This document shows, piece by piece, positions 31,879 to 42,509 of a stretch of DNA of 64,000 nt. Where the stretch lies: the NCBI RefSeq assembly GCF_001563225.1, contig NZ_CP014206.1, positions 3,282,001-3,346,000 of the forward strand, read 5' to 3'. The number at the start of each line of letters is the position of its first letter. Positions within the stretch are counted from its first letter, which is position 1. A model generated the notes under the pieces. That model did no database searches and was not told where the DNA came from. It saw nothing but the letters and a program-made list of their open reading frames with translations. Position numbers and translations under genes: made by a program. The stretch is from Pseudodesulfovibrio indicus (GTDB lineage: Bacteria; Desulfobacterota; Desulfovibrionia; Desulfovibrionales; Desulfovibrionaceae).

Positions 31879-32781
31879 TTAGACCTTCTGGGCCTTTTCC
31901 TTGCCCATGATGCCCGACGGCCTGAAGATCAGGATGAGGACGAGCAGCATGAAGGCGAAGACGTCCTCGTAGTCCGAGGAGACGTAGCCGGTGGCGAACG
32001 CCTCGGTCAGGCCGAGAACCAGGGCTCCGAGCATGGCCCCGGGCAGGGAGCCGATGCCGCCGAGCACGGCGGCGGTGAACGCCTTGATGCCCGCGATGAA
32101 GCCGATGAAGTAGTTGATCTGGCCGATGTGCGAGGCGATGAGCACGCCGCCCACGGCGGCCAGGCTGGACCCGATGACGAAGGTCGCCGAGATGACCATA
32201 TCCACGTTGATGCCGACCAGCATGGCCATCTTGCGGTTCTGGGCCGTGGCGCGCATGGCCTTGCCCAGCTTGGTGAACTTGATGAACAGCGTCAGCCCCA
32301 CGCAGGATGCCACGGTGGCCAGGATGATGACCAGCTCGGCCGAGCTCATGATGGTCCCCAGGTTCTCCAGGAAGGCGAAATGGGGGATGAGTTCAGGGAA
32401 GGGAAGAAAATCGGAGGTTTGGGCGAGCATGACGTAGTTCTGCAAGAAGATCGACATGCCGATTGCGGAGATCAGGGGCGACAGCCTGGGCGCGTTGCGC
32501 AGGGGCTTGTAGGCCACTTTCTCCAGGGTGTACCCGTAGGCCGCCGCCCAAATCACCGCGCAGACGATGGCGATGACCAGGATTGACGCGCCGGGGAAGC
32601 CCAGCATGGTCAGCAGGCCGGCGACGATGAGGCCGGTGAACGCGCCGATCATGTATATCTCGCCGTGGGCGAAGTTGATCAGCTCGATGATGCCGTAGAC
32701 CATGGTGTAGCCAAGGGCGATCAGAGCATAGATGCTGCCGCGGGTAAGGCCACCCATGAACAGCTCAAGGAAATAATCCAT
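31879..32781 (-). CDS. livH: Branched-chain amino-acid ABC transporter permease LivH
   Basis: 300-residue permease with eight predicted segments. GSIYALIALGYTMVYGIIELINFAHGE at the start (shown here as GSIYALIALG and NFAHGE) and the coupling segment KFTKLGKAMRATAQNRKMA are LivH signatures. It pairs with LivM and follows livK after an intercistronic hairpin. Confidence 0.95.
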   Translation of the reverse strand: MDYFLELFMGGLTRGSIYALIALGYTMVYGIIELINFAHGEIYMIGAFTGLIVAGLLTMLGFPGASILVIAIVCAVIWAAAYGYTLEKVAYKPLRNAPRLSPLISAIGMSIFLQNYVMLAQTSDFLPFPELIPHFAFLENLGTIMSSAELVIILATVASCVGLTLFIKFTKLGKAMRATAQNRKMAMLVGINVDMVISATFVIGSSLAAVGGVLIASHIGQINYFIGFIAGIKAFTAAVLGGIGSLPGAMLGALVLGLTEAFATGYVSSDYEDVFAFMLLVLILIFRPSGIMGKEKAQKV

Positions 32782-32809
32782 TGTAGTGATCCCTGTTCAT
32801 TAAATAAAT

Positions 32810-32839
32810 CCAGGGGACGGGCTTTGGCCCGTCCCCTGG
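32810..32839 (-). promoter_or_regulatory. Intercistronic hairpin between livK and livH
   Basis: Perfect 13-bp stem CCAGGGGACGGGC / GCCCGTCCCCTGG with a four-base loop. No T run follows on the minus strand (ATTTATTTAATG). It probably stabilises the livK message or causes partial termination, giving more binding protein than permease. Confidence 0.7.
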
Positions 32840-32863
32840 TCTAATCCTGTCGGAAGTCTATAA

Positions 32864-34039
32864 TTACTTGACTTCCTGGTACTTGCCGTCTTTCACCTGG
32901 TACACGGCAAAGCCAACGCCCTCAGCATCGCCCTTGGCGTCGAACTTGATCTTGCCCACAGCGGTCTCCACGTAGGAGTTGTGCAGGGCATCGATCAGCT
33001 TGTCGTAATCGGTGCCGCCGGCAACCTTGACCGCGTTCAGCAGGGCCAGGGCCGCGGAGTAGGCCTCGGGGAAGAACGGGCCGGGATCGGCGTTGAACTC
33101 GGCCTTGTGGGCCGCAACGGCTTCCTGGTAGATGGTGTTGGAGGAGAAGTCCATGGGGCCGGTGGCGTAGACGCCCTCGGCGTACTTGCCGGCGACCTTG
33201 ATGAAGGTCTCGTCCTTCACGCCGTCGTCGGACAGGAAGGGCATGTCCATGTCCTTCTTGCGCATGCCGGTGACGATCTTGGAGGCCTCGGGATGGTAGC
33301 CGCCGAAGATGACGCCTTCCGCACCGGAGCTCTTGATCTTCTGGACGACCGCGGAGTAGTCCACGGCGCCGGGGGTCACGCCTTCGAACAGCACGACCTC
33401 GATCTCGGGATCGGCGTCGATGAACTGCTGGCAGAAGGTGGCGAAGCCCTTGCCGTAGTCGCCCTTGTCGTGGATGACGGCGACCTTCTTGAGGCCCAGG
33501 GACTTGGCGAAGGACACTTCGAGAGCGGCCTGGGCGTCATCCGGGGCGATGGTGCGGAAAAAGTTCGGGTACTCGCCGGACTGGGTCAGCGGCGGGTTGG
33601 TGGCGGAGGGAGACATGACCACGATCTTGCCGTCCAGATAGATGGGCAGCGCGGCCTTGGTGGCGCCGGAGCAGATGTGGCCGAGGACGATCTTCACGCC
33701 GTCGGACAGCATCTTGGTGGCGGCGTTGGTGGCCAGCTCGGGCTTGCACTGATCGTCCTGAGCGACGACTTCGACCATGGCGCCGTTGATGCCGCCCTCG
33801 GCGTTGATCTTCTTGGCCACCAGCTTGGCGGCGTTGACGGTGGGCAGGCCGTAGGAGGCCAGGTCGCCGGAATGGGCGCCGGCCACGCCGAGAACGACTT
33901 TCGCGGGAGCGGCGATCTCGCCGGTTTTCACATCACCCTGCTCGTCCTTCTGTTCATCCTTCTTCGCTTCACCGCCGCAGGCCGCCAGCATGGCTGCCAG
34001 GACAAGGCAAAGAGCAATCAGACTCAGTTTGACTTTCAT
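32864..34039 (-). CDS. livK: Branched-chain amino-acid binding lipoprotein LivK/LivJ type
   Basis: 391-residue type I periplasmic-binding protein delivering Leu/Ile/Val-type ligands to LivHM. The signal sequence ends LAAC, a lipobox, so it is membrane-anchored, unlike the soluble E. coli LivJ/LivK. A charged Lys/Glu/Asp linker (about 25-42) precedes the binding fold (VLGVAGAHSGDLASYG, SPSATNPPLT). It is the first gene of livK-H-M-G-F. Confidence 0.94.
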   Translation of the reverse strand: MKVKLSLIALCLVLAAMLAACGGEAKKDEQKDEQGDVKTGEIAAPAKVVLGVAGAHSGDLASYGLPTVNAAKLVAKKINAEGGINGAMVEVVAQDDQCKPELATNAATKMLSDGVKIVLGHICSGATKAALPIYLDGKIVVMSPSATNPPLTQSGEYPNFFRTIAPDDAQAALEVSFAKSLGLKKVAVIHDKGDYGKGFATFCQQFIDADPEIEVVLFEGVTPGAVDYSAVVQKIKSSGAEGVIFGGYHPEASKIVTGMRKKDMDMPFLSDDGVKDETFIKVAGKYAEGVYATGPMDFSSNTIYQEAVAAHKAEFNADPGPFFPEAYSAALALLNAVKVAGGTDYDKLIDALHNSYVETAVGKIKFDAKGDAEGVGFAVYQVKDGKYQEVK

Positions 34040-34109
34040 GCTTCCTCTCCTAAAAATGTATAAGGGTTCCTAACCACGTACATATGCATCAGACTGTCAC
34101 GCATCGAAA

Positions 34110-34132
34110 AACCCGCCCCCCGGCGGGAACCT
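34110..34132 (-). terminator. Terminator-like hairpin in front of livK
   Basis: Minus-strand CCCGCC-GGGG-GGCGGG followed by TTTTT. It may end the cytochrome c maturation operon upstream. However, it lies between the predicted livK promoter and the livK start, so it could also act as a leader attenuator. Confidence 0.6.
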
Positions 34133-34146
34133 CGACGGAATGTGAC

Positions 34147-34174
34147 ATTGTAGTTATTTTCAGCCTCTTGTCAA
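34147..34174 (-). promoter_or_regulatory. Candidate strong sigma-70 promoter of livK
   Basis: Minus-strand TTGACA (34174-34169), 16-base spacer, TACAAT (34152-34147): one mismatch in total from consensus. Confidence 0.65.
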
Positions 34175-34226
34175 TCATATCCGGCTCCCCCGATGGGATG
34201 ACAACCGACCGTTTTTCAAACGGATT

Positions 34227-34826
34227 TTATTTCCCAAGCTCTTCCCGGGCGAGCTTTATCATTTCCGCATCTTCTTTTTCCAATTCCAGGACCTTTTCGA
34301 AGTAAGTTCCGGCCTCGTCGGGTTTTTGGGAATAATGCTTGTAAATCACGCCCAAATTGAAAAGGGCCAGGGTGTCGTTCGGGTCGATCTTCAGGACTCC
34401 CTCGTAGCACTCCGTGGCCTTGGCGTAATCGCCCTTGTTGAAATAGGCGATGCCCACGGCCTTGAGCACCGTGGCGTCCTGCGGGGCCAGGGCGCGGGCC
34501 TTTTCGAGCGGCTCCAGGGCGCGGTCCCAGGCGCGCATCATCAGGAAGGAGTTGCCCAGCCCGACCAGCGCCTCCACGTCGTCCGGGTGTTCCTTGACGC
34601 GGTCCATGAACTCGCGGACCCGGGACATGGCCCCGTTCATGGCCCCGCCCATGCCTTCGGGCGCGCCGCTCTCCCCGGCCTGGGAAAAGCTCTGCTGCTT
34701 GGCCTTGACGAACAGATTCGGGTTCTCCAGCCGGTAGACGAAGCTGGTCACGAACATGGCGGCCAGGGACACGAACACGGCCAGGATCACGGCCTTGCGG
34801 CCGAACAGGACGCGGCTATCCGTCAT
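34227..34826 (-). CDS. Membrane-anchored TPR protein of the cytochrome c maturation cluster (CcmI-like)
   Basis: 199 residues. One N-terminal membrane helix (about 12-31) is followed by a Gly/Met-rich linker and three to four TPR units (about 80-190). In System I, CcmI-type TPR proteins hold apocytochromes for haem ligation, and the position as last gene after ccmD supports that role. No CcmH thioredoxin-like domain with LRCxxC is fused to it or found nearby. Its start overlaps the ccmD stop. Confidence 0.8.
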   Translation of the reverse strand: MTDSRVLFGRKAVILAVFVSLAAMFVTSFVYRLENPNLFVKAKQQSFSQAGESGAPEGMGGAMNGAMSRVREFMDRVKEHPDDVEALVGLGNSFLMMRAWDRALEPLEKARALAPQDATVLKAVGIAYFNKGDYAKATECYEGVLKIDPNDTLALFNLGVIYKHYSQKPDEAGTYFEKVLELEKEDAEMIKLAREELGK

Positions 34827-34962
34827 GGCCGTCTCCCAGGAGTTCGATCTGGCGGATGCGCTTTTCCAGGGTCGCGGACCGGGAGCCCAGCAAGGCCAGG
34901 TATCCGGCCACGCCGAGCCAGACAGCCACGTTGGCGATGAAGATGTAGGTTGTTGCGGACAT
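34816..34962 (-). CDS. ccmD: CcmD-like small membrane protein
   Basis: A 48-residue frame (start MSATTYIF) with one membrane helix (TYIFIANVAVWLGVAGYLAL) followed by a basic stretch (SATLEKRIRQIE), the topology of CcmD, which stabilises the CcmABC-CcmE haem-release complex. GAGGG lies seven bases before the ATG. It is between ccmC and the TPR gene and overlaps the latter. Confidence 0.8.
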   Translation of the reverse strand: MSATTYIFIANVAVWLGVAGYLALLGSRSATLEKRIRQIELLGDGHDG

Positions 34963-34988
34963 ATTGTTACCCTCGATGTTTGGTGATG

Positions 34989-35651
34989 CTATTCCTCGTC
35001 CCAGACGAGCATGGCTTCGAGACGGGCGGCCTGGCCCAGCTGCCGGATGCGGGCCACGAGCATGGCTCCCCACAGCAGGCCGAAGGCGACGAGCCCGGCG
35101 AACACGGTGTGCCACATGCGGATTTCCATGCCCGATCCCTGGCGGGCCAGCCCGTCGGGATGGGCCGAGCCCCACAGCTTGGCCGCGAAAAAGACCAGCG
35201 GCACGTCCAGGAAGGCGACGATGCCGAGCACGGCACAGACCAGCGCCTTGCGGTCGCGGCCCATGGGCGTGTTCCGGAGGACCAGGTAGCCCGCGTACAC
35301 GTACCACATGATCAGCGCGGTGGTCAGCTTCGGGTCCCAGAGCCACCAGTGGCCCCACTCCGCCCTGGCCCAGGTGGACCCGGTGACCAGCGCCAGCGAG
35401 GCGAAGAGCACGCCCAGCTCGGCGGCCGCGCCCGCCACCCGGTCGAACACGTCCTTGCGCCCGAACAGGTAGAGGATGGAGGCCACGAAGACCACGAAGA
35501 AGGAGACCAGCGCCCACCAGGAGCACGGCAGGTGCATGTAGAAGATTTTCTGCACGGGTCCGGACTGGGCCACGGGCGCGTAAAACCAGATCATGGCCTG
35601 TTGCGCCGCCAGCGCGAGACCGGCCAGCACGGCCAGGATGGAAACTTTCAT
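34989..35651 (-). CDS. ccmC: Haem-handling membrane protein CcmC
   Basis: 220 residues with six membrane segments. The tryptophan-rich haem-binding motif WGHWWLWDPKLT (WWD domain) and flanking haem-ligand histidines (YMHLPCSWW, RMWHTVFAG) are intact. CcmC loads haem onto CcmE. The ATG at 35651 follows the ccmB stop by two bases. Confidence 0.93.
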   Translation of the reverse strand: MKVSILAVLAGLALAAQQAMIWFYAPVAQSGPVQKIFYMHLPCSWWALVSFFVVFVASILYLFGRKDVFDRVAGAAAELGVLFASLALVTGSTWARAEWGHWWLWDPKLTTALIMWYVYAGYLVLRNTPMGRDRKALVCAVLGIVAFLDVPLVFFAAKLWGSAHPDGLARQGSGMEIRMWHTVFAGLVAFGLLWGAMLVARIRQLGQAARLEAMLVWDEE

Positions 35652-35653
35652 GA

Positions 35654-36330
35654 CTATTCTTCCCCACTGTAGACGAACGGGAATAGGAACAGTCCCGCCC
35701 CGCCGAACAGACAATCGAATGCGAAAATCAGGCCCAGCCACTTGTCGTAACCCATGGTGTGCTCCGGCGAGAAGCACAGGCCGAACAGGGTGATGCCGGA
35801 CAGCAGCACGGGCAGCAGCAGCGGAAACACGATGACCGAGAGCAGCGACTCGCGGGCCGCCTGCCCCTGGGACAGCGCGCCGAGCAGGGCGCCGATGATG
35901 ACCAGCCCGAGGTCCGCGCCGAGCAGCGTGACCGCGAGCAGCCACCAGGGGCCGTGCACGGACTGGCCCAGGAAGGCCGCCGTGGCCGGGAGAAACACGA
36001 GCTGCGACACGAGCAGCAGGCCGAAGCCCGCCGCACCCTTGCCCAGCCAGACCGCGTGGACCGGCGCGGGCGAGCTGAGGATGCCGATGCGCGCCCCGTT
36101 GGCCTCCTCGATGGCGAACAGGTCGTTGAAGACCAGGACCAGGCCGAAGACCGAGGCGAGCCAGAAGATGGCCCCGGCGGCCTGGGGCGTGATCTCGCCG
36201 CCCAGCGGCTTGGACAGGGAGAACAGGAAGATCAGCAGCAGGCCGAGCAGGACCGCCTGGACCAGCCCCTGCCCCCGGACAGGGAGAGCTTGAGGTCTTT
36301 CCTCGCGATGACCTGGGAACGCTTCAGCAT
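35654..36330 (-). pseudogene. ccmB: Cytochrome c maturation ABC permease CcmB, frameshifted
   Basis: The start (MLKRSQVIARKDLKLSLS) is in one frame and the remainder (QAVLLGLLLIFLFSLSKPLGGE through FPFVYSGEE) in another. The shift lies at a run of five G on the minus strand (36276-36272); a sixth G restores a 225-residue CcmB with six membrane segments. The ATG overlaps the ccmA stop by seven bases, as in intact ccm operons, and ccmA, ccmC and ccmF are intact. A sequencing or assembly deletion is as likely as real loss. Confidence 0.8.
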
Positions 36331-36989
36331 GCGCCCTCCGGGGTGAAGCCGGAGGCCGGGCCGAAGTACTCCACCCTGCGCCCGCCCAGGGCCAGGACCG
36401 TGTCGGCCAACGCCGAATCCTCGGCCACGTGGTGGCTGATCCAGACCACGCTCACGCCCCGGTCGCGCAGCCCGGTGATCTCGGTGCGCAGTCTGCCGAG
36501 GGAGGCCGGGTCGAGCCCGGTGCCGGGCTCGTCCAGAAAGATGAGTTCCGGGTCCGCCTGGTAGATGCGGGCCAGGTTGAGGCGCTGGGCCATGCCGCGC
36601 GAGAACGATCCGGCCTTTTCCTCGGCCGCCCGCTCCAGCCCCACCCGCCTGAGCAGCTCCATGAGCTGGTCGCGGGTCGGGGACAGCCCGTACATGCTGC
36701 CCCAGAATTTCAGGTTTTCCAGGGCGGACAGCCCCGGATAGATGAAGGTGGCGTGACCGAGATAGGCGCATTTCGCCGGGTCCGCGTGCAGCACGACCTC
36801 GCCCGCCGAGGGCTTGGCCAGCCCGGCCATGATCCGCATGAGCGTGGATTTGCCCGCGCCGTTGGGACCGGCCACGAGCATGATCCGGCCCGGGAGGACC
36901 TCGCAGGAGACCTCCTTGAAGACGAGCTTGTTGCCGAAGAACTTGGCGGCCCGCCGGACCGTGAGCAGCGCTTTGCCGGAGTCGCCCAT
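36324..36989 (-). CDS. ccmA: Cytochrome c maturation ABC ATPase CcmA
   Basis: 221-residue ATPase. Walker A GPNGAGKST, signature FSRGMAQRL and Walker B LIFLDEPGTGLDP. With CcmB and CcmC it uses ATP to release haem-loaded CcmE. It starts immediately after the ccmF stop (TAG ATG) and overlaps ccmB. Confidence 0.95.
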   Translation of the reverse strand: MGDSGKALLTVRRAAKFFGNKLVFKEVSCEVLPGRIMLVAGPNGAGKSTLMRIMAGLAKPSAGEVVLHADPAKCAYLGHATFIYPGLSALENLKFWGSMYGLSPTRDQLMELLRRVGLERAAEEKAGSFSRGMAQRLNLARIYQADPELIFLDEPGTGLDPASLGRLRTEITGLRDRGVSVVWISHHVAEDSALADTVLALGGRRVEYFGPASGFTPEGAC

Positions 36990-38888
<1,899 letters not shown>

Positions 38889-39019
38889 ACAGGCTCCTTA
38901 GAACGAAATCGACCAGCGAACGATGGGGCGCTCAGGCCCCGGACCCGCGATGCCGATCAGCGGGTTTGAAGGCGATAGAGGGAAAAATATCGGACCGCAA
39001 CCATGTGAAAAAGATTTCA

Positions 39020-39460
39020 CTAGCCCTTCTGGTTCTTTCCCTGCTCCATCTGCTTGCTCTGCTCCTCATACTTGGAAGGACACTTCGTGACCAGGGTCTT
39101 GGCCACGAAAACCTGCCCGTCGGGAGTGAACCGCCCTTCCACGATGACCTCGACGTCCTCCTTGAAGGTGTCGGGCAGCGCGCCCTTGAACTGCACGCGC
39201 AGGGTCTTGTCCGTCTCCATCTTGTCCACCAGGTCGAAGTCCGCGCCGAGCTTGCCGTCGGCAACGGTCAGGTTGGCGGGCGAGACCTTGCCGAACAGCC
39301 GGGCGTTGCCGATCTCCGCGCGGTCCTGGGCCAAGGCCTCGGTCACGTTGAGGAAGTAGACCGAATCCTGGGTCAGTCCGGAGAATATGAGGTAGGAGAG
39401 GCCGCCCAGAAACAACACCAGGGCGACTGCATACACGATCTTATTGGAATTTTTGGCCAT
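39020..39460 (-). CDS. ccmE: Haem chaperone CcmE, cysteine variant
   Basis: 146-residue periplasmic haem chaperone with one N-terminal membrane anchor (8-27) and an OB-fold beta barrel. In classical CcmE a histidine in an HxxxY motif binds haem covalently. Here that site reads CPSKY (Cys127, Tyr131), the CxxxY form described from archaea and sulfate reducers whose ccm clusters lack ccmH. The cluster here indeed shows no ccmH. It lies between the CNNM gene and ccmF on the same strand. Confidence 0.93.
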   Translation of the reverse strand: MAKNSNKIVYAVALVLFLGGLSYLIFSGLTQDSVYFLNVTEALAQDRAEIGNARLFGKVSPANLTVADGKLGADFDLVDKMETDKTLRVQFKGALPDTFKEDVEVIVEGRFTPDGQVFVAKTLVTKCPSKYEEQSKQMEQGKNQKG

Positions 39461-39488
39461 TAATGTTCCTTGGCGCGCAAAACGCCTG

Positions 39489-40544
39489 CTATTTTCCCTT
39501 TCGGACCGAGCCGTTGCGGTCGCGGGTCAGTTCATCGCGCTGGGTGCGCGCGAGCTCCCGCATATCCACCACCTGATCGGTCTCGTCAACTATTTCACTG
39601 CCCAAAATCTCTTCCAGGACGTCCTCCAGGGTGACCACCCCGGCCACCCCGCCGTACTCGTCCAGGACCACGGCCAAGTGCATCCGGCTGCCCAGGAACT
39701 GCACCAGGAGCTTGTCCAGGGTGATGGTCTCCAGCACGAACCGGACGGGCCGCATGATGTCCGACAGCTTCATGTCGTCGCGGTCGTCGGCCAGCGCTTC
39801 GAGCACCACCCGCCGGTAGACCACGCCCACGATGTCCTCCGGGTCCTCGTCGTATACCGGGATGCGGCTGTGGGGCCACTCCGGATGCGACTCCCGCGCC
39901 TCGGCCACGGTCATGTCCGCGGGCAGCGAGAAGACCACGGTCCTCGGCGTCATGATCCCCTCCACGCTCTTGCAGTCCAGGGAGAGGATGTTGCGGATGG
40001 ACGTCTCCTCGTAGGGCTTGATCACGCCCGACCGCCGGGTCAGGCTGACGATGGCCCGAATGTCGTCCTCCGTGTGGTCCGGTTTGGCCTCGCGGCTGTT
40101 CACCGCCTTGGACAACAGGCCCATGACGGCGATCACCGGCTTGAACAGCCAGACCATGCCCCGAAGCGGCCTCGCCAGCGGCGGGGCGATGACGTCCGAG
40201 TAGAGCACGCCGATGGTCTTGGGCATGATCTCGGTGAAGATGAGAATAATTACTGTAAAGACCACTGTAAAGAGCCAGAGGGTGTCTTCACCGTAAAGTT
40301 TGGCCCAGGCCCAGCCCGCCACGGCCGCTCCGGCGGTGTGGGCGCAGGTGTTCAGGGTCAGGATGGCGGTGATGGGCTCATCGATTCTTGTGCGGAGCTT
40401 GTGGAGCAAAGCCGCGGACTTGCGCCCGCTATCCTTGAGCTTCTGGATGTCGGCCCAGCTCATGGAATAGAGGGCCGCTTCGGCCACAGAACAGAACATG
40501 GACACGAAGACGGCCACGCCGACGGCGAGAATGAGTTCAATCAT
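39489..40544 (-). CDS. CNNM/CBS-domain membrane protein (HlyC/CorC family)
   Basis: 351 residues. A CNNM membrane domain (about 1-150, including NTCAHTAGAAVAGW and FTEIMPKTIG) is followed by a CBS pair (about 200-320, MTPRTVVFSLPADMTV, LEDVLEEILG). The C-terminal CorC_HlyC domain is absent. Relatives export magnesium or cobalt. It ends 28 bases before ccmE, so it may be the first gene of that operon, though no functional link is known. Confidence 0.9.
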   Translation of the reverse strand: MIELILAVGVAVFVSMFCSVAEAALYSMSWADIQKLKDSGRKSAALLHKLRTRIDEPITAILTLNTCAHTAGAAVAGWAWAKLYGEDTLWLFTVVFTVIILIFTEIMPKTIGVLYSDVIAPPLARPLRGMVWLFKPVIAVMGLLSKAVNSREAKPDHTEDDIRAIVSLTRRSGVIKPYEETSIRNILSLDCKSVEGIMTPRTVVFSLPADMTVAEARESHPEWPHSRIPVYDEDPEDIVGVVYRRVVLEALADDRDDMKLSDIMRPVRFVLETITLDKLLVQFLGSRMHLAVVLDEYGGVAGVVTLEDVLEEILGSEIVDETDQVVDMRELARTQRDELTRDRNGSVRKGK

Positions 40545-40676
40545 TGGTTCCTGTCACTTCCTGGAAACGGTCCGGACTAATGCGTTGCATCAGGTTATGG
40601 ATGTAGCAGATGCCATGAACCGGCGCAACACGCAACAGGCTTGACTTCCAGGGCGATCGGGGTCAACAGGACGGGC

Positions 40677-41687
40677 ATGAATCCGACCGCAGCCGAGCGC
40701 ACCCCCGTGGTCTTCCGACTGGGACACATGGGCGACGTGGCCCTGATCACCGGTGTCCTGTCCCACTGGCACCGGACCCACGGCGAGACCTTCGTGGTCG
40801 TGACCCGCGAGGGCAACCTGCCGCTGCTTGAAAACCACCCCGCCGTGGCCGGGACCGTGGGACTGACCGACCAGGACCTGACCGACTCCGGCTGGCTGCG
40901 CAAGACCGGCGAGTTGGCCCGCCGGTTCGCGGGCGCGCCCCTCTACGACCTGCACGGCACCCTGCGTTCGCGCATGCTCGCCCTGCGCTGGAAGGGCGAG
41001 GTCCGCCGCTACCCCAAGTTCGGCATCACCCGCCGACTCTTCGAGCGCACCCGGTCCGACCGGTTCCGCGCGAAGCTCGAAGCCCTGAACGTGCCGCAGC
41101 GCTACGCCCTGGCCCGGGACGACGCCCCGCCGCCCCGCGAAGCCCTGCTGCCGACCGTCCATCTGACCGAAACGGAACAGGCCGAAGCCGCGACGCGCCT
41201 CGCTCCGCTGTCCGGCGACAACCCCCTGGTCGCCCTGCACCCCTACGCCACCCACCCGTCCAAGCAGTGGCCCATGGAAAGCTGGACCGCCCTGACCGGG
41301 CTGCTCGACGGCGCCGGGTTCGACTGGTTCGTGGTGGGCCGAAACCAGGCCCCGCTCCTGCCGGACCATGGCCGTGACCTGACCAACGCCACCGGCCTGC
41401 GCGCCACCTGCGCGCTCCTCGGCCGGGCGGACCTGCTGGTCACCGGCGATTCCGGCCCCATGCACCTGGCCGCCGGGGTGGGCACGCCCGTGGTCGCCCT
41501 GTTCGGGCCCACGGCCCGCGCCTGGGGATTCTACCCCGCCGGGCCGCGCGACACGGTCCTGGAGCACGCCCTGGCCTGCCGCCCCTGCTCCCTGCACGGC
41601 GCGAAACAGTGCACGCGCGGGTTCGAGTGCATGACCCTGACCCGGCCCGAAGCGGTCCTCGACGCGGTCCGCGCCGTTCTCGGCTGA
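40677..41687 (+). CDS. Family 9 glycosyltransferase (heptosyltransferase type)
   Basis: 336-residue GT-B enzyme of LPS core synthesis. RLGHMGDVALITGVL is the acceptor-side N-terminal motif and TGDSGPMHLAAGVGTP the nucleotide-sugar motif. The C-terminal region has a cysteine group (CRPCSLHGAKQC, CM) seen in this family. AGGACGG precedes the ATG at 40677. The exact sugar is unproven. Confidence 0.88.
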   Translation: MNPTAAERTPVVFRLGHMGDVALITGVLSHWHRTHGETFVVVTREGNLPLLENHPAVAGTVGLTDQDLTDSGWLRKTGELARRFAGAPLYDLHGTLRSRMLALRWKGEVRRYPKFGITRRLFERTRSDRFRAKLEALNVPQRYALARDDAPPPREALLPTVHLTETEQAEAATRLAPLSGDNPLVALHPYATHPSKQWPMESWTALTGLLDGAGFDWFVVGRNQAPLLPDHGRDLTNATGLRATCALLGRADLLVTGDSGPMHLAAGVGTPVVALFGPTARAWGFYPAGPRDTVLEHALACRPCSLHGAKQCTRGFECMTLTRPEAVLDAVRAVLG

Positions 41688-41719
41688 ACCGTCCCGTTCC
41701 TCAAATACAGTGATTCGAC

Positions 41720-41740
41720 GCCCCGGCGGAAAACCGGGGC
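41720..41740 (+). terminator. Possible terminator stem after the GT9 gene
   Basis: GCCCCGG / CCGGGGC with a seven-base loop, 33 bases after the stop. No T run, so intrinsic termination is doubtful. Confidence 0.35.
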
Positions 41741-41759
41741 CAATGCCCGTGCCGACAGG

Positions 41760-42422
41760 CTACGCGGATCCGCGCGCGCCCCAGTACCGCTCGATCGTTT
41801 CGGCGCGCTCCTCCAGCAGCTCAACCACGCCGTCCGGGACCAGCAGCCGCAGGTTGCGCCGGTCCAGCCAACGGCGGCGGATTTGCCCGCCCTTGATGTC
41901 CAGCCTGGGGATGTCCACCAGCCGGATGGTGTTGCCGCCCGGCAGCCGCCACTCCCCCTGTTCCTCTTCAACGGCCTCGGGCCAACTCGACTCCACGAAC
42001 CCGGCCACGGCCTCGGCGGCCTCCCAGCGGTTGACCACCACCAGCGAGGCGAGCTCGGGAATCTCCAGCCCCCGCCGCCACTTGTGCAGCTCCAGAAACG
42101 TGGACGCGCCCAGGATGAAATACATCTCCGTATCGGGCTGTTCCGTGCGGTAGCAGGTCAGGGTGTCGCAGGTGAATGAAGGGCCGGGCCGCTCCGCTTC
42201 CAGCGGATTCGCGCCCAGTCCCGGAATGCCCTCGATGGCCCGCCGGACCAGCTCCAGCCGCAGCTCGAACGGCAGCATGCCCTCGCCCGGCTTGTGCGGC
42301 GGCTCCGCCGCCGGGACCAGCTCGACCCGGTCCAGCCCGAGCCGCTCCAGCACCTCGATGGCCATGCGCACGTGCCCGGTATGCACCGGATTGAAACTGC
42401 CGCCCAATATCCCTGTCTTCAC
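41760..42422 (-). CDS. nadD: Nicotinate-nucleotide adenylyltransferase NadD
   Basis: 220-residue enzyme of NAD synthesis. GGSFNPVHTGHVRMA carries the HxGH motif; FILGASTFLELHKW follows. The ISxTxxR segment is less clear (IRRRWLDRRNLR), and the C terminus diverges from E. coli NadD. It is downstream of proA, separated by 380 bases holding repeat elements. Confidence 0.9.
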   Translation of the reverse strand: MKTGILGGSFNPVHTGHVRMAIEVLERLGLDRVELVPAAEPPHKPGEGMLPFELRLELVRRAIEGIPGLGANPLEAERPGPSFTCDTLTCYRTEQPDTEMYFILGASTFLELHKWRRGLEIPELASLVVVNRWEAAEAVAGFVESSWPEAVEEEQGEWRLPGGNTIRLVDIPRLDIKGGQIRRRWLDRRNLRLLVPDGVVELLEERAETIERYWGARGSA

Positions 42423-42509
42423 GCCCGATCTCCTTTGTTCGGGGCAGCATACCCCTTCCCCCCCGCCCGCGCAAGGCGGCCGGGGAAGGAAGATGAATGC
42501 CTCCGGCGG

